Shown: positions 17,850 to 27,214, counted from the first letter of the stretch. The stretch: 64,000 bases of DNA from Micromonospora costi (GCF_003626655.1 NZ_RBAN01000003.1:372001-436000); one strand, 5' to 3'. Notes: generated by a model from the sequence alone, not told the origin. Program-made: numbers and translations.

Positions 17850-18923
17850 TCAGGCCGGCGCGAGCCACCGGTGCAGGGTCGCGGCCCCGTCACGGATCTT
17901 GCTGATCTCGACGTGCTCGTCCTTGTGGTGGGCCAGGTTCGGGTCACCCGGGCCGAAGTTCAGAGCCGGGATCCCCATGGCCGCGAACCGGGCCACGTCC
18001 GTCCAGCCCAGCTTGCCGATCGGCGCGGCGCCGACCGCGGCCAGGAACTCCTGCGCCGGCGGGTTGTCAAGGCCGGGCGCCGCACCGGCCGCCGCGTCGG
18101 TCACCGCCAGGTCGAAGCCGGCGAAGACCTCACGCAGGTGCTCCTCGGCCGCCGCCGGGTCGCGGTCCGGGGCGTACCGGTAGTTGACCTCGATCTCGCA
18201 GCGGTCAGGGATGACGTTGCCGGCGACGCCACCGGTGATCCGGACGGCGTTCAGGCCCTCCCGGTAGTCGCAGCCGTCGATGGTCACCCGGCGCGCCTCG
18301 TACGCGCCCAGCCGGCGCAGCACCTCCCCGGCACCGTGGATGGCGTTCACCCCGTGCCAGGACCGGGCCGCGTGGGCCCGCTCGCCGTGCGTGGTGACGA
18401 TCGCGCGCATCGTCCCCTGGCAACCGGCCTCGACGATGCCGTACGTCGGCTCCAGCAGCACCGCGAAGTCCGCCTCCAGCCACTCCGGGTGCGCCTCGCC
18501 GACCAGCCGCAGCCCGTTGTACTTCGACTCGATCTCCTCCGCCTCGTAGAAGAAGTACGTGACGTCGTAGCGGGGGTCGGGCAGCGTCACCGCGAGGTGC
18601 AGCGCGTACGCGACACCCGACTTCATGTCCGACGTGCCGCAGCCGTACATCAGGTCGCCCCGCAGCGTGGACGGGAAGTTGTTGTTCAGCGGCACGGTGT
18701 CCAGGTGCCCGGCGAGCACCACCCGCTGCGCCCGGCCGAGGTCGGTACGCGCCATCACGGTGTTGCCGTGGCGGAACGTCGCCAGGTGCGGCACACCCCG
18801 CAGCACCTCCTCCACGCAGTCGGCGATCGCCTTCTCGTTCAGGGAGACGGACTCTATGTCGACGAGGGCGCGGGTCAGCGCCACCGGATCGGCGAGGACC
18901 TCGGGGGTCAACGGGTTCTCCAT
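17850..18923 (-). CDS. dapE: Succinyl-diaminopimelate desuccinylase DapE
   Basis: 357 residues, M20-family di-zinc hydrolase. Zinc-site landmarks: GHLDTVP (His73, Asp75), YGCGTSDMKSG, and YEAEE with the catalytic glutamate. It removes succinate from N-succinyl-LL-diaminopimelate, giving LL-DAP for lysine and peptidoglycan. The start at 18923 (MENPLTPEV) fits the family; an earlier in-frame ATG would overlap the dapD leader. dapD runs divergently from 19004, so both steps of the succinylase branch share an 80-bp control region. Confidence 0.95.
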   Translation of the reverse strand: MENPLTPEVLADPVALTRALVDIESVSLNEKAIADCVEEVLRGVPHLATFRHGNTVMARTDLGRAQRVVLAGHLDTVPLNNNFPSTLRGDLMYGCGTSDMKSGVAYALHLAVTLPDPRYDVTYFFYEAEEIESKYNGLRLVGEAHPEWLEADFAVLLEPTYGIVEAGCQGTMRAIVTTHGERAHAARSWHGVNAIHGAGEVLRRLGAYEARRVTIDGCDYREGLNAVRITGGVAGNVIPDRCEIEVNYRYAPDRDPAAAEEHLREVFAGFDLAVTDAAAGAAPGLDNPPAQEFLAAVGAAPIGKLGWTDVARFAAMGIPALNFGPGDPNLAHHKDEHVEISKIRDGAATLHRWLAPA

Positions 18924-19003
18924 GGTTCGCACGGTACCGTCAGACCCGGTGGGGGCGCGGAGCGAGCTTCCGCCCTCCCGACCGGCGAACGAGAGGTGAA
19001 GCA

Positions 19004-19963
19004 GTGACGTCCGCACGATCGGCCTGGGGCATCGGCCTGGCCACCGTCACCGGCGACGACCAGGTGCTCGACACCTGGTACCCGACCGGGAAGCTGGGGC
19101 TCGGCGAGCTCCCGCTGGTGCCCGGCGAGGAGAAGGCGGACGTGCTCGACCTGCCGCCCGCGGCGGTCGGCGAGAGGGCGTTGCCCGGCGTGCGGAGCGT
19201 CGAGGTGGTCACCGTGATCGGCTCGCTGGACGACCCGATCAAGGACGCTCCGGACGCGTACCTCCGGCTGCACCTGCTCTCCCACCGCCTGGTGCGGCCG
19301 GGCGAGCTGAACCTCGACGGCATCTTCGGCAAGCTGGCGAACGTGGCCTGGACCTCGGCGGGACCGTGCCCGCCGGAGCGGGTGGACGAGCTGCGGGTCA
19401 TCGAGCGCGCGGCCGGCCGGCACCTCTCCGTGTACGGGGTCGACAAGTTCCCCCGGATGACCGACTACGTGGTGCCCTCGGGCGTACGCATCGCCGACGC
19501 CGACCGGGTGCGCCTCGGCGCCCACCTGGCCTCCGGCACCACCGTGATGCACGAGGGCTTCGTGAACTTCAACGCCGGCACGCTCGGCACCTCGATGGTC
19601 GAGGGACGGATCGTGCAGGGTGTGCTGGTCGGCGACGGGTCCGACATCGGCGGCGGCGCCTCGATCATGGGGACGCTCTCCGGCGGCGGCACCGAGAAGA
19701 TCCGCATCGGCGAGCGGAGCCTGGTCGGGGCGAACGCCGGCGTCGGCATCTCGCTAGGCGACGACTGCGTGGTCGAGGCCGGCTGCTACATCACCGCGGC
19801 GTCGAAGATCACACTTCCGGACGGCCGTGTCGTCAAGGCGCGGGAGCTCTCCGGCGTGGACGGCCTGCTCTTCTGGCGCAACTCGGTGACCGGCGCGCTG
19901 GAGGCGAAGCCGCGCACCGGCCGGGGCATCGAGCTGAACGCCGCGCTGCACGCCAACGACTGA
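19004..19963 (+). CDS. dapD: Tetrahydrodipicolinate N-succinyltransferase DapD
   Basis: 319 residues, the actinobacterial-type DapD. The C-terminal half is a left-handed beta-helix of hexapeptide repeats (GVRIADADRVRLGAHLASGT; DIGGGASIMGTLSGGG). It succinylates tetrahydrodipicolinate with succinyl-CoA, the first committed step of the succinylase DAP route; dapE next door and dapC 6.8 kb away supply later steps. GTG at 19004 follows GAGAGG. Confidence 0.95.
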   Translation: MTSARSAWGIGLATVTGDDQVLDTWYPTGKLGLGELPLVPGEEKADVLDLPPAAVGERALPGVRSVEVVTVIGSLDDPIKDAPDAYLRLHLLSHRLVRPGELNLDGIFGKLANVAWTSAGPCPPERVDELRVIERAAGRHLSVYGVDKFPRMTDYVVPSGVRIADADRVRLGAHLASGTTVMHEGFVNFNAGTLGTSMVEGRIVQGVLVGDGSDIGGGASIMGTLSGGGTEKIRIGERSLVGANAGVGISLGDDCVVEAGCYITAASKITLPDGRVVKARELSGVDGLLFWRNSVTGALEAKPRTGRGIELNAALHAND

Positions 19964-20068
19964 TCCGTCCCCTCCGGGTCCGCGGCCGACCGCGGGCCCG
20001 GAGTCCCGTTCGCGTGTTGAAGACCCGAGTCGGTGGCGGGTCGTGCCGGGGCTCGGGATGATCGGCCG

Positions 20069-20626
20069 GTGACCTCCATGAAGGAACGCCTGCTCGCCGG
20101 CGATCTGTACCAGGCCGACGACCCGGAGATCGTCGCCGAGCTGGACCGGGCCGTCCGCCTCATGGAACGCTTCAACACCAGCCCGGCGGGCGACCCGCAG
20201 GCCCGTCTCGCGGCGCTGCGCGACCTGCTCGGCGAGGTGGGCGAGGAGACCTGGGTCCGCCCACCGTTCTACTGCGACTACGGGTCGCGGATCCGGATCG
20301 GGCCACGGTCCTTCGTGAACTTCAACGCGGTCTTCCTGGACGTCGCGCCGATCACCCTGGGTGCCGACGTCCAGGTCGGGCCGAACGTCCAGTTGCTCAC
20401 CCCCACCCATCCCGTGGAGCCTGAGCCCCGCCGCGCCAAGTGGGAGGCGGCCAAGCCGATCACCATCGGCGACAACGTCTGGCTGGGCGGCGGCGCCATC
20501 GTCCTGGCGGGGGTGACCGTCGGAGCGGACACGGTCGTCGGCGCGGGCGCCGTGGTGACCCGCGACCTACCGCCCGGCGTCGTCGCTCTCGGCAACCCGG
20601 CCCGGCCGGTACGCCCCGTGCAGTAA
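20069..20626 (+). CDS. Sugar O-acetyltransferase (maltose/galactoside acetyltransferase-like)
   Basis: 185 residues. An N-terminal Mac domain (MKERLLAGDLYQADDPEI) precedes hexapeptide repeats of the LacA/Maa/NodL class with the CoA/sugar motif LLTPTHPVEPEPRR, whose His is catalytic, and the closing GNPARPVR. It transfers acetyl from acetyl-CoA to a sugar hydroxyl; the natural acceptor is unknown. GTG at 20069 is preferred for a GGGGCTCGGGA region upstream; ATG at 20078 is possible. Confidence 0.88.
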   Translation: MTSMKERLLAGDLYQADDPEIVAELDRAVRLMERFNTSPAGDPQARLAALRDLLGEVGEETWVRPPFYCDYGSRIRIGPRSFVNFNAVFLDVAPITLGADVQVGPNVQLLTPTHPVEPEPRRAKWEAAKPITIGDNVWLGGGAIVLAGVTVGADTVVGAGAVVTRDLPPGVVALGNPARPVRPVQ

Positions 20627-20728
20627 ACGCGATCAAGCCTCTCACCTGCACGAACGGCTCTTTCGACCGATGGCGGAGCGGTCCATCACCCGGCACTGTG
20701 GGTAGTGACAGCTTCACCGGGAGGCGGT

Positions 20729-23359
20729 ATGAGCGGTCGCGTGCTCGAGCTTCGCGTGCACGGGGTGTCGAACACACCCCCGGCGCAGACCCTCGGAATG
20801 CCTCCCGACGGCGAACCGCCGCAGCCGCGACGGGTCGCCGGGGGGACGGTCACCGGCTTCTACCGCGCCCCGGGGAGCGGCGCGGACGACCCGCTCGTCG
20901 TCGAGGCGTACAGCTGGGGGCAGCTGACGTCCGGCGCGCGGACCGCGCGGGACGTGGAACGCGCCCTGTGGACGCTGCTGCTGCCGTTCACCCTCGCCAA
21001 CGTCGCCCTGCACGCCCGGCCCGGGATACCGGCGGACCCCGACCGGGAGCGGTGGGCCAGCCGGTCCGGTGTCACCGCCTGGCTGATCCGGCTGTTCTGC
21101 CTGAGCCTCACCTGCACCATGGTCGTCACCGTGACCGGAGTCGGCGTGGACCTGGTGGGCTGGCAGTGCGTCGACGACGCCTGCCTCGGCCGGATCCCCG
21201 GCCCGTGGGAGTTCCTGAGCCACGGCTGGTGGAGCGAGGGGGCACGCGCCCTCGCCGTGGGCCTGCTCGCCCCGCTGGGCCTGCTCGCGGTGCTCGGCCT
21301 GGTCACGTGGCGCACCTACCAGTACGAGGCCGAGATCCCCACCGGCCCGGGCACCGCGCTCTTCCCCCGCCGGCGTGCCCCCGCGGCTCCCGCCCCGACG
21401 CCCCCGGTCCACCAACCCCCGCTGGCGCCTCCGGAACCCGAGCCACCGCCCCCGGACCCGACGAACCCGCTGCAGGACCCCACGTTCTGGTGCGGCGAGG
21501 GGCAGCTGCGCCGGTCCGCCGTCCTGCACCTGGGCACCGGCGCGGTCGTCGCCGCGGCCGTGCCGCTCGGCACGGTCCTGGCCATGGACCCACCCCGGGG
21601 CGTACGGGCCGTGGTCGCCTGGCCCACCGTCGCCGCGTGCGGGGCGGTGCTGCTGATCGCCGTGGTGGCGCTGAGCCGGCCGTACCTGACCCGGCGGGTC
21701 GGCCCCGCACCGCTCGGCCGGTGGAGCGCGACGGTCGCGGCGCTCGCCACGGCCGCCGTGGCGGGCACCGTCGTCGTCCTGCTGCTGCCCGACGGGCCCG
21801 CCGGGGTCCCGCTCGCGCAGCTGCGCCCGCCGGTCGGCTGCACCCACGAGCCCGGCGTGCCCGGCTGCCTCGCCGACCGGTCGCTGCCCGGGTACGACTG
21901 GATCGTCGCCTGGCTGGGCCTGGGCCAGCTGCTCTTGCTGATCGCCATCGGGGCGGTGGCCCGGTCCGGTCGCCGGGCGCTCGTCGCGCCGGCGGCCGCC
22001 GCGTTGCTGCTGGTGGTCGGCGTCTGCTGGGTCGACGGTTGGCTGCCGCCGCTGCCGGACGCGCCCGAGCCGCTGGAGCTGTGGATGCTCGCGGTACCGG
22101 CCGTCGCCGTCGCCGCCGTGGGGCTGGCACTGCCCCGGACGCCCACCGCCGCCGACGTCCAGCCACTGCCACCGCACACCGACGTGGCCTGGGGTGGCCG
22201 CGGCCCCGCCGTCATCGCCGGCGCCGGCTGGGTGCTCTGCATCGCGAACAGCGCCGGCCTGCTCTACTGGGTGTCCGACCGCCTCAACAACGGAGCCACG
22301 CCGAGCGGGCGCTCCACCGTCATCCCCCCGATCCCGGTGCTGTGGACGGGTCTCGCCTTCGCGGTGGCGCTCCTCGCGCTCGCCGTCGTCCTCGCCTGGG
22401 CCGGCGTGCTCTTCCAGCGGCTGCGCCGGGAGGCGTACGCCGACCTGGTGCCGCCCGAGCACGACCTGTCCCTGCACGACCTGCGCCGCTGCCGCGACGT
22501 GAGCGTCTTCCAGGCCCTGCACCGGCTCGTCGGCGAGTACGCGATCCGGCTGGTCGGCGGCTACGCGGTCGTCGGCACCGTGCTGGTCGCCGTCGGCTGC
22601 GCCGCCGCGCTCTCGCACACCCGGCCACACCCCGTGGATCCCACCGACGCCGCCGCGGTCGTGAAGGTCGTCACCGACGTCGGGGACTCGATGCTCGGCT
22701 GGCTGCCGGCGCTGGTGGCCGCGATCGGCGCGCTGGTCTACCGCAACGACACGGTGCGGCGCACCGTCGGGGTGATCTGGGACGTGGGGACGTTCTGGCC
22801 GCGCGCCGCCCACCCGCTCGCCCCGCCCAGCTACGCCGAGCGGGCGGTGCCCGAGCTGCAGACCCGCATCGCCGGGCTGCTCGCCCTCACCGAGCACGAC
22901 TCCCGCCGGATGGACGGCATTATCCTGTCCGGACACAGCCAGGGCACGGTGATCTGCGCGGCGGTCATCCTCCAGCTGCCGGCCCGGTGGCGGTGGCGGA
23001 TCTGGTACTTCTCGTACGGCTGCCAGCTCACCCGGCTCTACGGGCGGGTCTTCCCGGCGTACTTCGGGCCGGACCGGCTGCCCGCGCTGGCCGAGGCGCT
23101 CACCACCCCGCCGGGCTGGACCGGGTGGACCAACTTCTGGCGGGACACCGACCCGCTCGGCTGGCCGGTCAACGCGGGCGAGCGCGACCTGGCCGTCCAG
23201 GATCCGGAGGCGCTGCACCCCAGCGGCGGCGAGGTGGCGGACCCGCCGATCCGCAACCACAGCGGCTATCCGGACGCGGCGGAGTTCCAGCGGGAACGGG
23301 CGCGCGTCGCGCGGCTGCTGCGGCGCGGGGTGCCGTCACCCCGGCAGGGGGTCGGTTAG
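20729..23359 (+). CDS. Multi-pass membrane protein with a split alpha/beta-hydrolase domain
   Basis: 876 residues. The first strand of a lipase-like domain (VLELRVHGVSNTPP, with an oxyanion HG) and EAYSWGQLTSG open the protein. About ten transmembrane helices and a Pro-rich cytoplasmic or exposed loop (about 215-250) follow. The nucleophile elbow GHSQGT appears only at about 735-740 (Ser737), then an Asp in WRDTDPLG (about 808) and His in RNHSGY (about 844). I take it as a serine hydrolase whose fold is interrupted by a membrane domain. Similar uncharacterised proteins occur in Streptomyces. ATG at 20729 follows GGGAGG. Its 3' end overlaps the convergent kinase gene by 24 bp. Confidence 0.75.
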   Translation: MSGRVLELRVHGVSNTPPAQTLGMPPDGEPPQPRRVAGGTVTGFYRAPGSGADDPLVVEAYSWGQLTSGARTARDVERALWTLLLPFTLANVALHARPGIPADPDRERWASRSGVTAWLIRLFCLSLTCTMVVTVTGVGVDLVGWQCVDDACLGRIPGPWEFLSHGWWSEGARALAVGLLAPLGLLAVLGLVTWRTYQYEAEIPTGPGTALFPRRRAPAAPAPTPPVHQPPLAPPEPEPPPPDPTNPLQDPTFWCGEGQLRRSAVLHLGTGAVVAAAVPLGTVLAMDPPRGVRAVVAWPTVAACGAVLLIAVVALSRPYLTRRVGPAPLGRWSATVAALATAAVAGTVVVLLLPDGPAGVPLAQLRPPVGCTHEPGVPGCLADRSLPGYDWIVAWLGLGQLLLLIAIGAVARSGRRALVAPAAAALLLVVGVCWVDGWLPPLPDAPEPLELWMLAVPAVAVAAVGLALPRTPTAADVQPLPPHTDVAWGGRGPAVIAGAGWVLCIANSAGLLYWVSDRLNNGATPSGRSTVIPPIPVLWTGLAFAVALLALAVVLAWAGVLFQRLRREAYADLVPPEHDLSLHDLRRCRDVSVFQALHRLVGEYAIRLVGGYAVVGTVLVAVGCAAALSHTRPHPVDPTDAAAVVKVVTDVGDSMLGWLPALVAAIGALVYRNDTVRRTVGVIWDVGTFWPRAAHPLAPPSYAERAVPELQTRIAGLLALTEHDSRRMDGIILSGHSQGTVICAAVILQLPARWRWRIWYFSYGCQLTRLYGRVFPAYFGPDRLPALAEALTTPPGWTGWTNFWRDTDPLGWPVNAGERDLAVQDPEALHPSGGEVADPPIRNHSGYPDAAEFQRERARVARLLRRGVPSPRQGVG

Positions 23360-23983
23360 CCGTACCACCAGGTCGGCCCGGCCGGCGGTGTCGGCCACGA
23401 GCGCCGCGTTGCGCTCGTCGGTGCCCGTCGCCCAGGCCCGCGCCTCCGCCGGCGAGCGGCCGTACGCCACGTGCCGCTCGGTGAGCCGGCGCAGCCGCAG
23501 CTCGGCGTCCAGGTCGAGGAACCACGCCTCGTGCAGCAGCGACCGCACCTCGTCCCACGGGGTCAACGGCAGCAGCAGGTAGTTGCCCTCGGTCACCACC
23601 AGGCTCACCTCCGGCGGGACCTCGATGGCGCCGGCGATCGGCTCCTCCAGGTCCCGACGGAACAGCGGAGCGTAGACGGACGTCGGCTCCAGCCGGTGGA
23701 GGCGGCGCAGCAGGGAGACGAAGCCGTTGGCGTCGAACGTGTCGGCCGCGCCCTTGCGTTCGGCGCGCCCCAGCCGGTGCAGCTCGGCCTGGGCGAGGTG
23801 GAAACCGTCCATCGGCACCAGCCGGGCGGCCGGCCCGACCTCGGCGACGATCCGCTCGGCGAGCGTCGACTTCCCCGCACCCGGGGCGCCGGCGATGCCG
23901 AGCAGCTGGCGCGGCCCGGCCGCGGCCAACGCCCGGGCCCGTTCCACCAGCTCCTCGACGGAGAGCACCCGTGCCGCGCCCAT
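23336..23983 (-). CDS. P-loop nucleoside/pantothenate kinase-like protein
   Basis: 215 residues. Walker A GAPGAGKST (32-40), then VPMDGFHLAQAEL with the Asp/His pair of the uridine/pantothenate/fructose kinase group, and a lid region RLRRLTERHVAYGRSPAEA. It phosphorylates a small hydroxyl substrate that sequence does not identify. ATG at 23983 overlaps the stop of the SIMPL gene by one base. Longer upstream frame is a shadow. Confidence 0.82.
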   Translation of the reverse strand: MGAARVLSVEELVERARALAAAGPRQLLGIAGAPGAGKSTLAERIVAEVGPAARLVPMDGFHLAQAELHRLGRAERKGAADTFDANGFVSLLRRLHRLEPTSVYAPLFRRDLEEPIAGAIEVPPEVSLVVTEGNYLLLPLTPWDEVRSLLHEAWFLDLDAELRLRRLTERHVAYGRSPAEARAWATGTDERNAALVADTAGRADLVVRLTDPLPG

Positions 23984-24621
23984 CAGCCGAGGACCGGCTC
24001 GCTGATCGCGAACCGCGCCTGCACGGCCGCGTGCACCGGCTGCGGCTGCGGGTCGAGGTCCAGCTCCGGCGTGCCGCCCTCCGGGCCGCCCGCGTACGCC
24101 ATCCGCGCCATCATGGGCCGCTCGCTGCCGGTGTCGGCGAGTTCCAGCAGCGCGGTCACGCGGGCGCCCAGCGCCTCGGCGTACTCCCGGGCACGGTCGA
24201 GCGCGTCGGTGATCGCCGCGTGCCGTGCCTCCCGGTACGCGGGGCTGTCCGGCCGCAGTGACCACCAGGGCCCCGCCACCTCGACCTGGTCCTGGTCGGC
24301 CAACCGCAGCATCAGCTCGCCGAGGGCCGTGAAATCGCTGACGGTGACCGTCGTCGTGACGGCGCCGTGCCAGGCCACCACCCGCTCGGTGGCGCGCCGG
24401 GTCTCGGGCCGTACCCGAAGGTCGCCGGTCTCCCGCCGGTCGACGGCCGACCCGGTGCCGTCGAGCAGGACTCGGACCGCGGCCGCGCGTTCGGCCAGCT
24501 TCGTGAGGGTGGTCTCGCGATCCCGGTCGCGGGCCGTCACGGTGACCGTGAACCGGGCCAACTCGGGAGGCACCTCCCGGTACGCCTCGCCGCGTACCGT
24601 CACGACCGGCCCGTCCGCCAT
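23983..24621 (-). CDS. SIMPL domain protein (DUF541)
   Basis: 212 residues. The opening VTVRGEAYREVPPELARFTVTVTARDRDRE and the central helix with AITDALDRAREYAEALGARV fit the SIMPL/DUF541 family, oligomeric proteins of unclear function. No signal peptide is seen, unlike many relatives, so it is probably cytoplasmic. It is translationally adjacent to the kinase-like gene and 39 bp from tyrA. Confidence 0.8.
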   Translation of the reverse strand: MADGPVVTVRGEAYREVPPELARFTVTVTARDRDRETTLTKLAERAAAVRVLLDGTGSAVDRRETGDLRVRPETRRATERVVAWHGAVTTTVTVSDFTALGELMLRLADQDQVEVAGPWWSLRPDSPAYREARHAAITDALDRAREYAEALGARVTALLELADTGSERPMMARMAYAGGPEGGTPELDLDPQPQPVHAAVQARFAISEPVLG

Positions 24622-24660
24622 GCCCTCACCCTAGTCGCGGCCGGTCACCCGCGCCCGCGC

Positions 24661-25686
24661 TCATCCCGCCCCGGTGCCGATCGGCCGGTGCCCGGTGTAC
24701 GTCACCACGTCGCCCTCGGTCCGGCACCCGGTCAGGAACCCGCCGGCCGCCCCCAGCTCCAGCAGGTACGCCACCTCGGCGGCGTGGTCGCCGCCGACCG
24801 GGAACTCCTTCCGGCACGCCTCCAGCTCCCGGGCCAGCAGGGAGTCGCGCAGCCCCTGCGCCTGCCGGTAGCGCTCGACCAGGGCGGGCAGGTCGTCCCG
24901 GCGCAGCGCGTCGGCCAACCCGTCGAGGAACGCGCTGACCCGGCCCAACTGCCGGACCACCTGGTCCCGGTTGTCGAAGAGCATGTCGGCGGTCCGCTTC
25001 GCCGGTGTGCCGGCCACCCGCGTGCCGTCCCGGAAGCTGCCGGCGGCCAGGCCGAGCACGGCGTCGCGGATCTCCGTCCCGGCCACCGCGCCGGCGAGGC
25101 TGCCCGCCAGCAGGTGCGGGATGTGGGACGACAGGGCCACCACCGAGTCGTGCACGGCCGGGGACATGGGCACCACCCGGGCCGAGAAGACGTCCACCAC
25201 GAGGCCGGCCAGCGTACGGAAGGGCCCGATCCCCTCGGGAGCCGGGCAGAGCACCCAGGCGGCCCCGTCGAAGAGCGCCGGCACGGCGGCCGTCAGCCCG
25301 GACCGCTCGGTGCCGGCCATCGGGTGACCTGGCACGAACCGGTCGGTCAGGCCGTGCGCGGCGGCGAACGCGGCCACGGAGCCCTTCGTGCTGCCCACGT
25401 CGGTGACCACACACCGGTCACCGGTCTGCTTGGCCACCGTGAGCAGGGTCTCCGGGAGGGTCGGGAGCGGGCCGGCGAGGAACACGACGTCCCTGTCCCG
25501 GACGGCCTCGCCGAGGTCGTCGAGGACGCGCACCCCCCGCTCGCGCCCCTCGGTCCGCGTCTGCGGATCCGGGTCCCAGGCGGTCACGTCCGGGTAGGCC
25601 TCGTGCAGGCGGAGCAGGATCGAACCGCCGATGAGACCGGTGCCCACCACGGCGACCCTCAGCCGCCCCGCGAAGCCGTCCACCAT
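24661..25686 (-). CDS. tyrA: Prephenate dehydrogenase TyrA
   Basis: 341 residues. Rossmann NAD(P)-binding motif GTGLIGGS (15-22), DVGSTKG, and the prephenate-site GHPMAGTERSG. A helical dimerisation domain follows (SSHIPHLLAG; FRDGTRVAGT). It converts prephenate to 4-hydroxyphenylpyruvate in tyrosine biosynthesis. No C-terminal ACT domain is visible. ATG at 25686, 16 bp after dapC in the same direction. Confidence 0.93.
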   Translation of the reverse strand: MVDGFAGRLRVAVVGTGLIGGSILLRLHEAYPDVTAWDPDPQTRTEGRERGVRVLDDLGEAVRDRDVVFLAGPLPTLPETLLTVAKQTGDRCVVTDVGSTKGSVAAFAAAHGLTDRFVPGHPMAGTERSGLTAAVPALFDGAAWVLCPAPEGIGPFRTLAGLVVDVFSARVVPMSPAVHDSVVALSSHIPHLLAGSLAGAVAGTEIRDAVLGLAAGSFRDGTRVAGTPAKRTADMLFDNRDQVVRQLGRVSAFLDGLADALRRDDLPALVERYRQAQGLRDSLLARELEACRKEFPVGGDHAAEVAYLLELGAAGGFLTGCRTEGDVVTYTGHRPIGTGAG

Positions 25687-25702
25687 CGGAGACCTCGATC
25701 GG

Positions 25703-26812
25703 CTACGACTCGGCGAGCCGGCCGGCGACCGCCGCGACGTGCTCGTTGGACTCGGTCAACGCCACCCGGACGTGCTGCGCGCCGCCCGGGCCGTAGAAGA
25801 CCCCCGCAGCGACCAGGATGCCCCGCCGGGCCAGCCAGTCGACCGTCGTCCAGCAGTCCTCGCCCCGGGTCATCCACAGGTAGAGGCCCGCCTCGGAGTG
25901 CTCGACGGTGAAGCCGGCCGCCGTGAACGCGAGGTAGAGCGCCTCGCGCCGGGCGCGGTAGCGCTCCCGCTGCTCGTCGGCGTGCCGCTCGTCCTGGAGG
26001 GCGGCCACCATGGCGGCCTGCACCGGAGCGGGGACGATCATGCCGGCGTGCTTCCGCACCTTGAGCAGCTCGGCCACCAGCGCCGGGTCACCGGCCACGA
26101 AGCCGGCCCGGTAGCCGGCCAGGTTGGAGCGCTTGGAGAGCGAGTGCAGCGCGAGCACGTTGTCGTACGAGCCGCCGCACACCTCGGGCGAGAGGACCGA
26201 CACCGGCTCGGCGGACCAGCCCAGGGGCAGGTAGCACTCGTCGCTGGCGACCACCGCGCCGCGCTCCCGGGCCCAGTCGACCACCTTCCGCAGGTGGGTG
26301 GCGGGCAGCACCTGACCGGTCGGGTTGCCGGGCGAGTTGACCCAGACCAACCGGACCCGCGAGGTCGGACCGACCGCCGTCAGCGAGTCGGTGCGGACGG
26401 TCGTCGCGCCGGCCAGACGGGCACCGTCCTCGTACGTGGGGTAGCAGATCGACGGCACCACCACCACGTCACCCGGCCCGATGCCGAGCAGGGTGGGCAG
26501 CCAGGCGACCAGCTCCTTCGAGCCGATGCTCGGCAGCACCCCGAAACCGTCGACCCCGGCGCCGCACGCCCGCGCGACCCAGGCGCTGATCGCCGCCCGC
26601 AGCGCCGGCGTGCCGGCGGTCAGCGGGTAGCCGGGGGCGTCGGACGCGTCAGCGAGCGCCTGCCGGATCACCTGGGGCACCGGGTCGACCGGCGTACCCA
26701 TCGACAGGTTGATCATGCCCTCCGGATGCGCCGCGGCCAGGGCGGCCGCGGCGTCCAGAGTGTCCCAGGTGAACTCGGGCAGCCGTGCCGAGACCGGCGC
26801 GGGCCGGTTCAG
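25703..26812 (-). CDS. dapC: Succinyldiaminopimelate transaminase DapC, CTG start
   Basis: 369 residues if begun at CTG 26812. PLP-dependent class I/II fold: NSPGNPTG, SDECYLPL, and the PLP-lysine in SLSKRSNLAGYR. It makes N-succinyl-LL-DAP from the keto acid, fitting dapD and dapE. The first ATG (26716) would drop the conserved opening VSARLPEFTWDTLDAAAAL. No ATG, GTG or TTG lies between that and the upstream stop, but CTG overlaps the fdxA TGA as CTGA and follows GGTGAGGG. I therefore infer CTG initiation. If wrong, the gene is 337 residues and lacks about 32. Confidence 0.85.
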   Translation of the reverse strand: MNRPAPVSARLPEFTWDTLDAAAALAAAHPEGMINLSMGTPVDPVPQVIRQALADASDAPGYPLTAGTPALRAAISAWVARACGAGVDGFGVLPSIGSKELVAWLPTLLGIGPGDVVVVPSICYPTYEDGARLAGATTVRTDSLTAVGPTSRVRLVWVNSPGNPTGQVLPATHLRKVVDWARERGAVVASDECYLPLGWSAEPVSVLSPEVCGGSYDNVLALHSLSKRSNLAGYRAGFVAGDPALVAELLKVRKHAGMIVPAPVQAAMVAALQDERHADEQRERYRARREALYLAFTAAGFTVEHSEAGLYLWMTRGEDCWTTVDWLARRGILVAAGVFYGPGGAQHVRVALTESNEHVAAVAGRLAES

Positions 26813-27135
26813 TGGCCCTCACCGCGCGGCGGCTGCGCGGCCACGAAGGTCGCGTCCTTCTCCACCTTGCCGATCTTCGAGGCGCCGCCGGGCGAACCCA
26901 GGTCCTCGAAGAACTCGTAGTTGGCGCCGGTGTAGTCCTTCCACTGCTCCGGCACGTCGTCCTCGTAGAAGATCGCCTCGACGGGGCAGACAGGCTCACA
27001 GGCACCACAGTCGACGCACTCGTCGGGGTGGATGTAGAGCATCCGGTTGCCCTCGTAAATGCAGTCGACCGGGCACTCCTCGATGCATGCCTTGTCGAGC
27101 ACATCCACGCACGGCTCGGCGATGATGTAGGTCAC
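26809..27135 (-). CDS. fdxA: 7Fe ferredoxin FdxA
   Basis: 108 residues. Cys9, Cys17 and Cys50 match the 3Fe-4S ligands and Cys21, 40, 43 and 46 the 4Fe-4S ligands of the Azotobacter-type 7Fe ferredoxin; Cys25 is extra. Carries low-potential electrons in the cytosol, for example to cytochromes P450. GTG at 27135 follows GGAGGAG, ruling out the longer start. Its stop overlaps dapC; the fdx-dapC pairing also occurs in Mycobacterium tuberculosis (Rv1177-Rv1178). Confidence 0.95.
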   Translation of the reverse strand: MTYIIAEPCVDVLDKACIEECPVDCIYEGNRMLYIHPDECVDCGACEPVCPVEAIFYEDDVPEQWKDYTGANYEFFEDLGSPGGASKIGKVEKDATFVAAQPPRGEGH

Positions 27136-27214
27136 CGGTCTTCTCCTCCGCAAGACGCGCCGCGATCTCCCGCGACGGTAAGAGCCTAGTATCTCGCCGG
27201 GGAGGGGGTCGATC

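Noticed and set aside
20714-23260. 848-codon frame antisense to the membrane hydrolase
   Set aside because: No domain signature and low-complexity composition; the plus-strand gene has clear helices and motifs.
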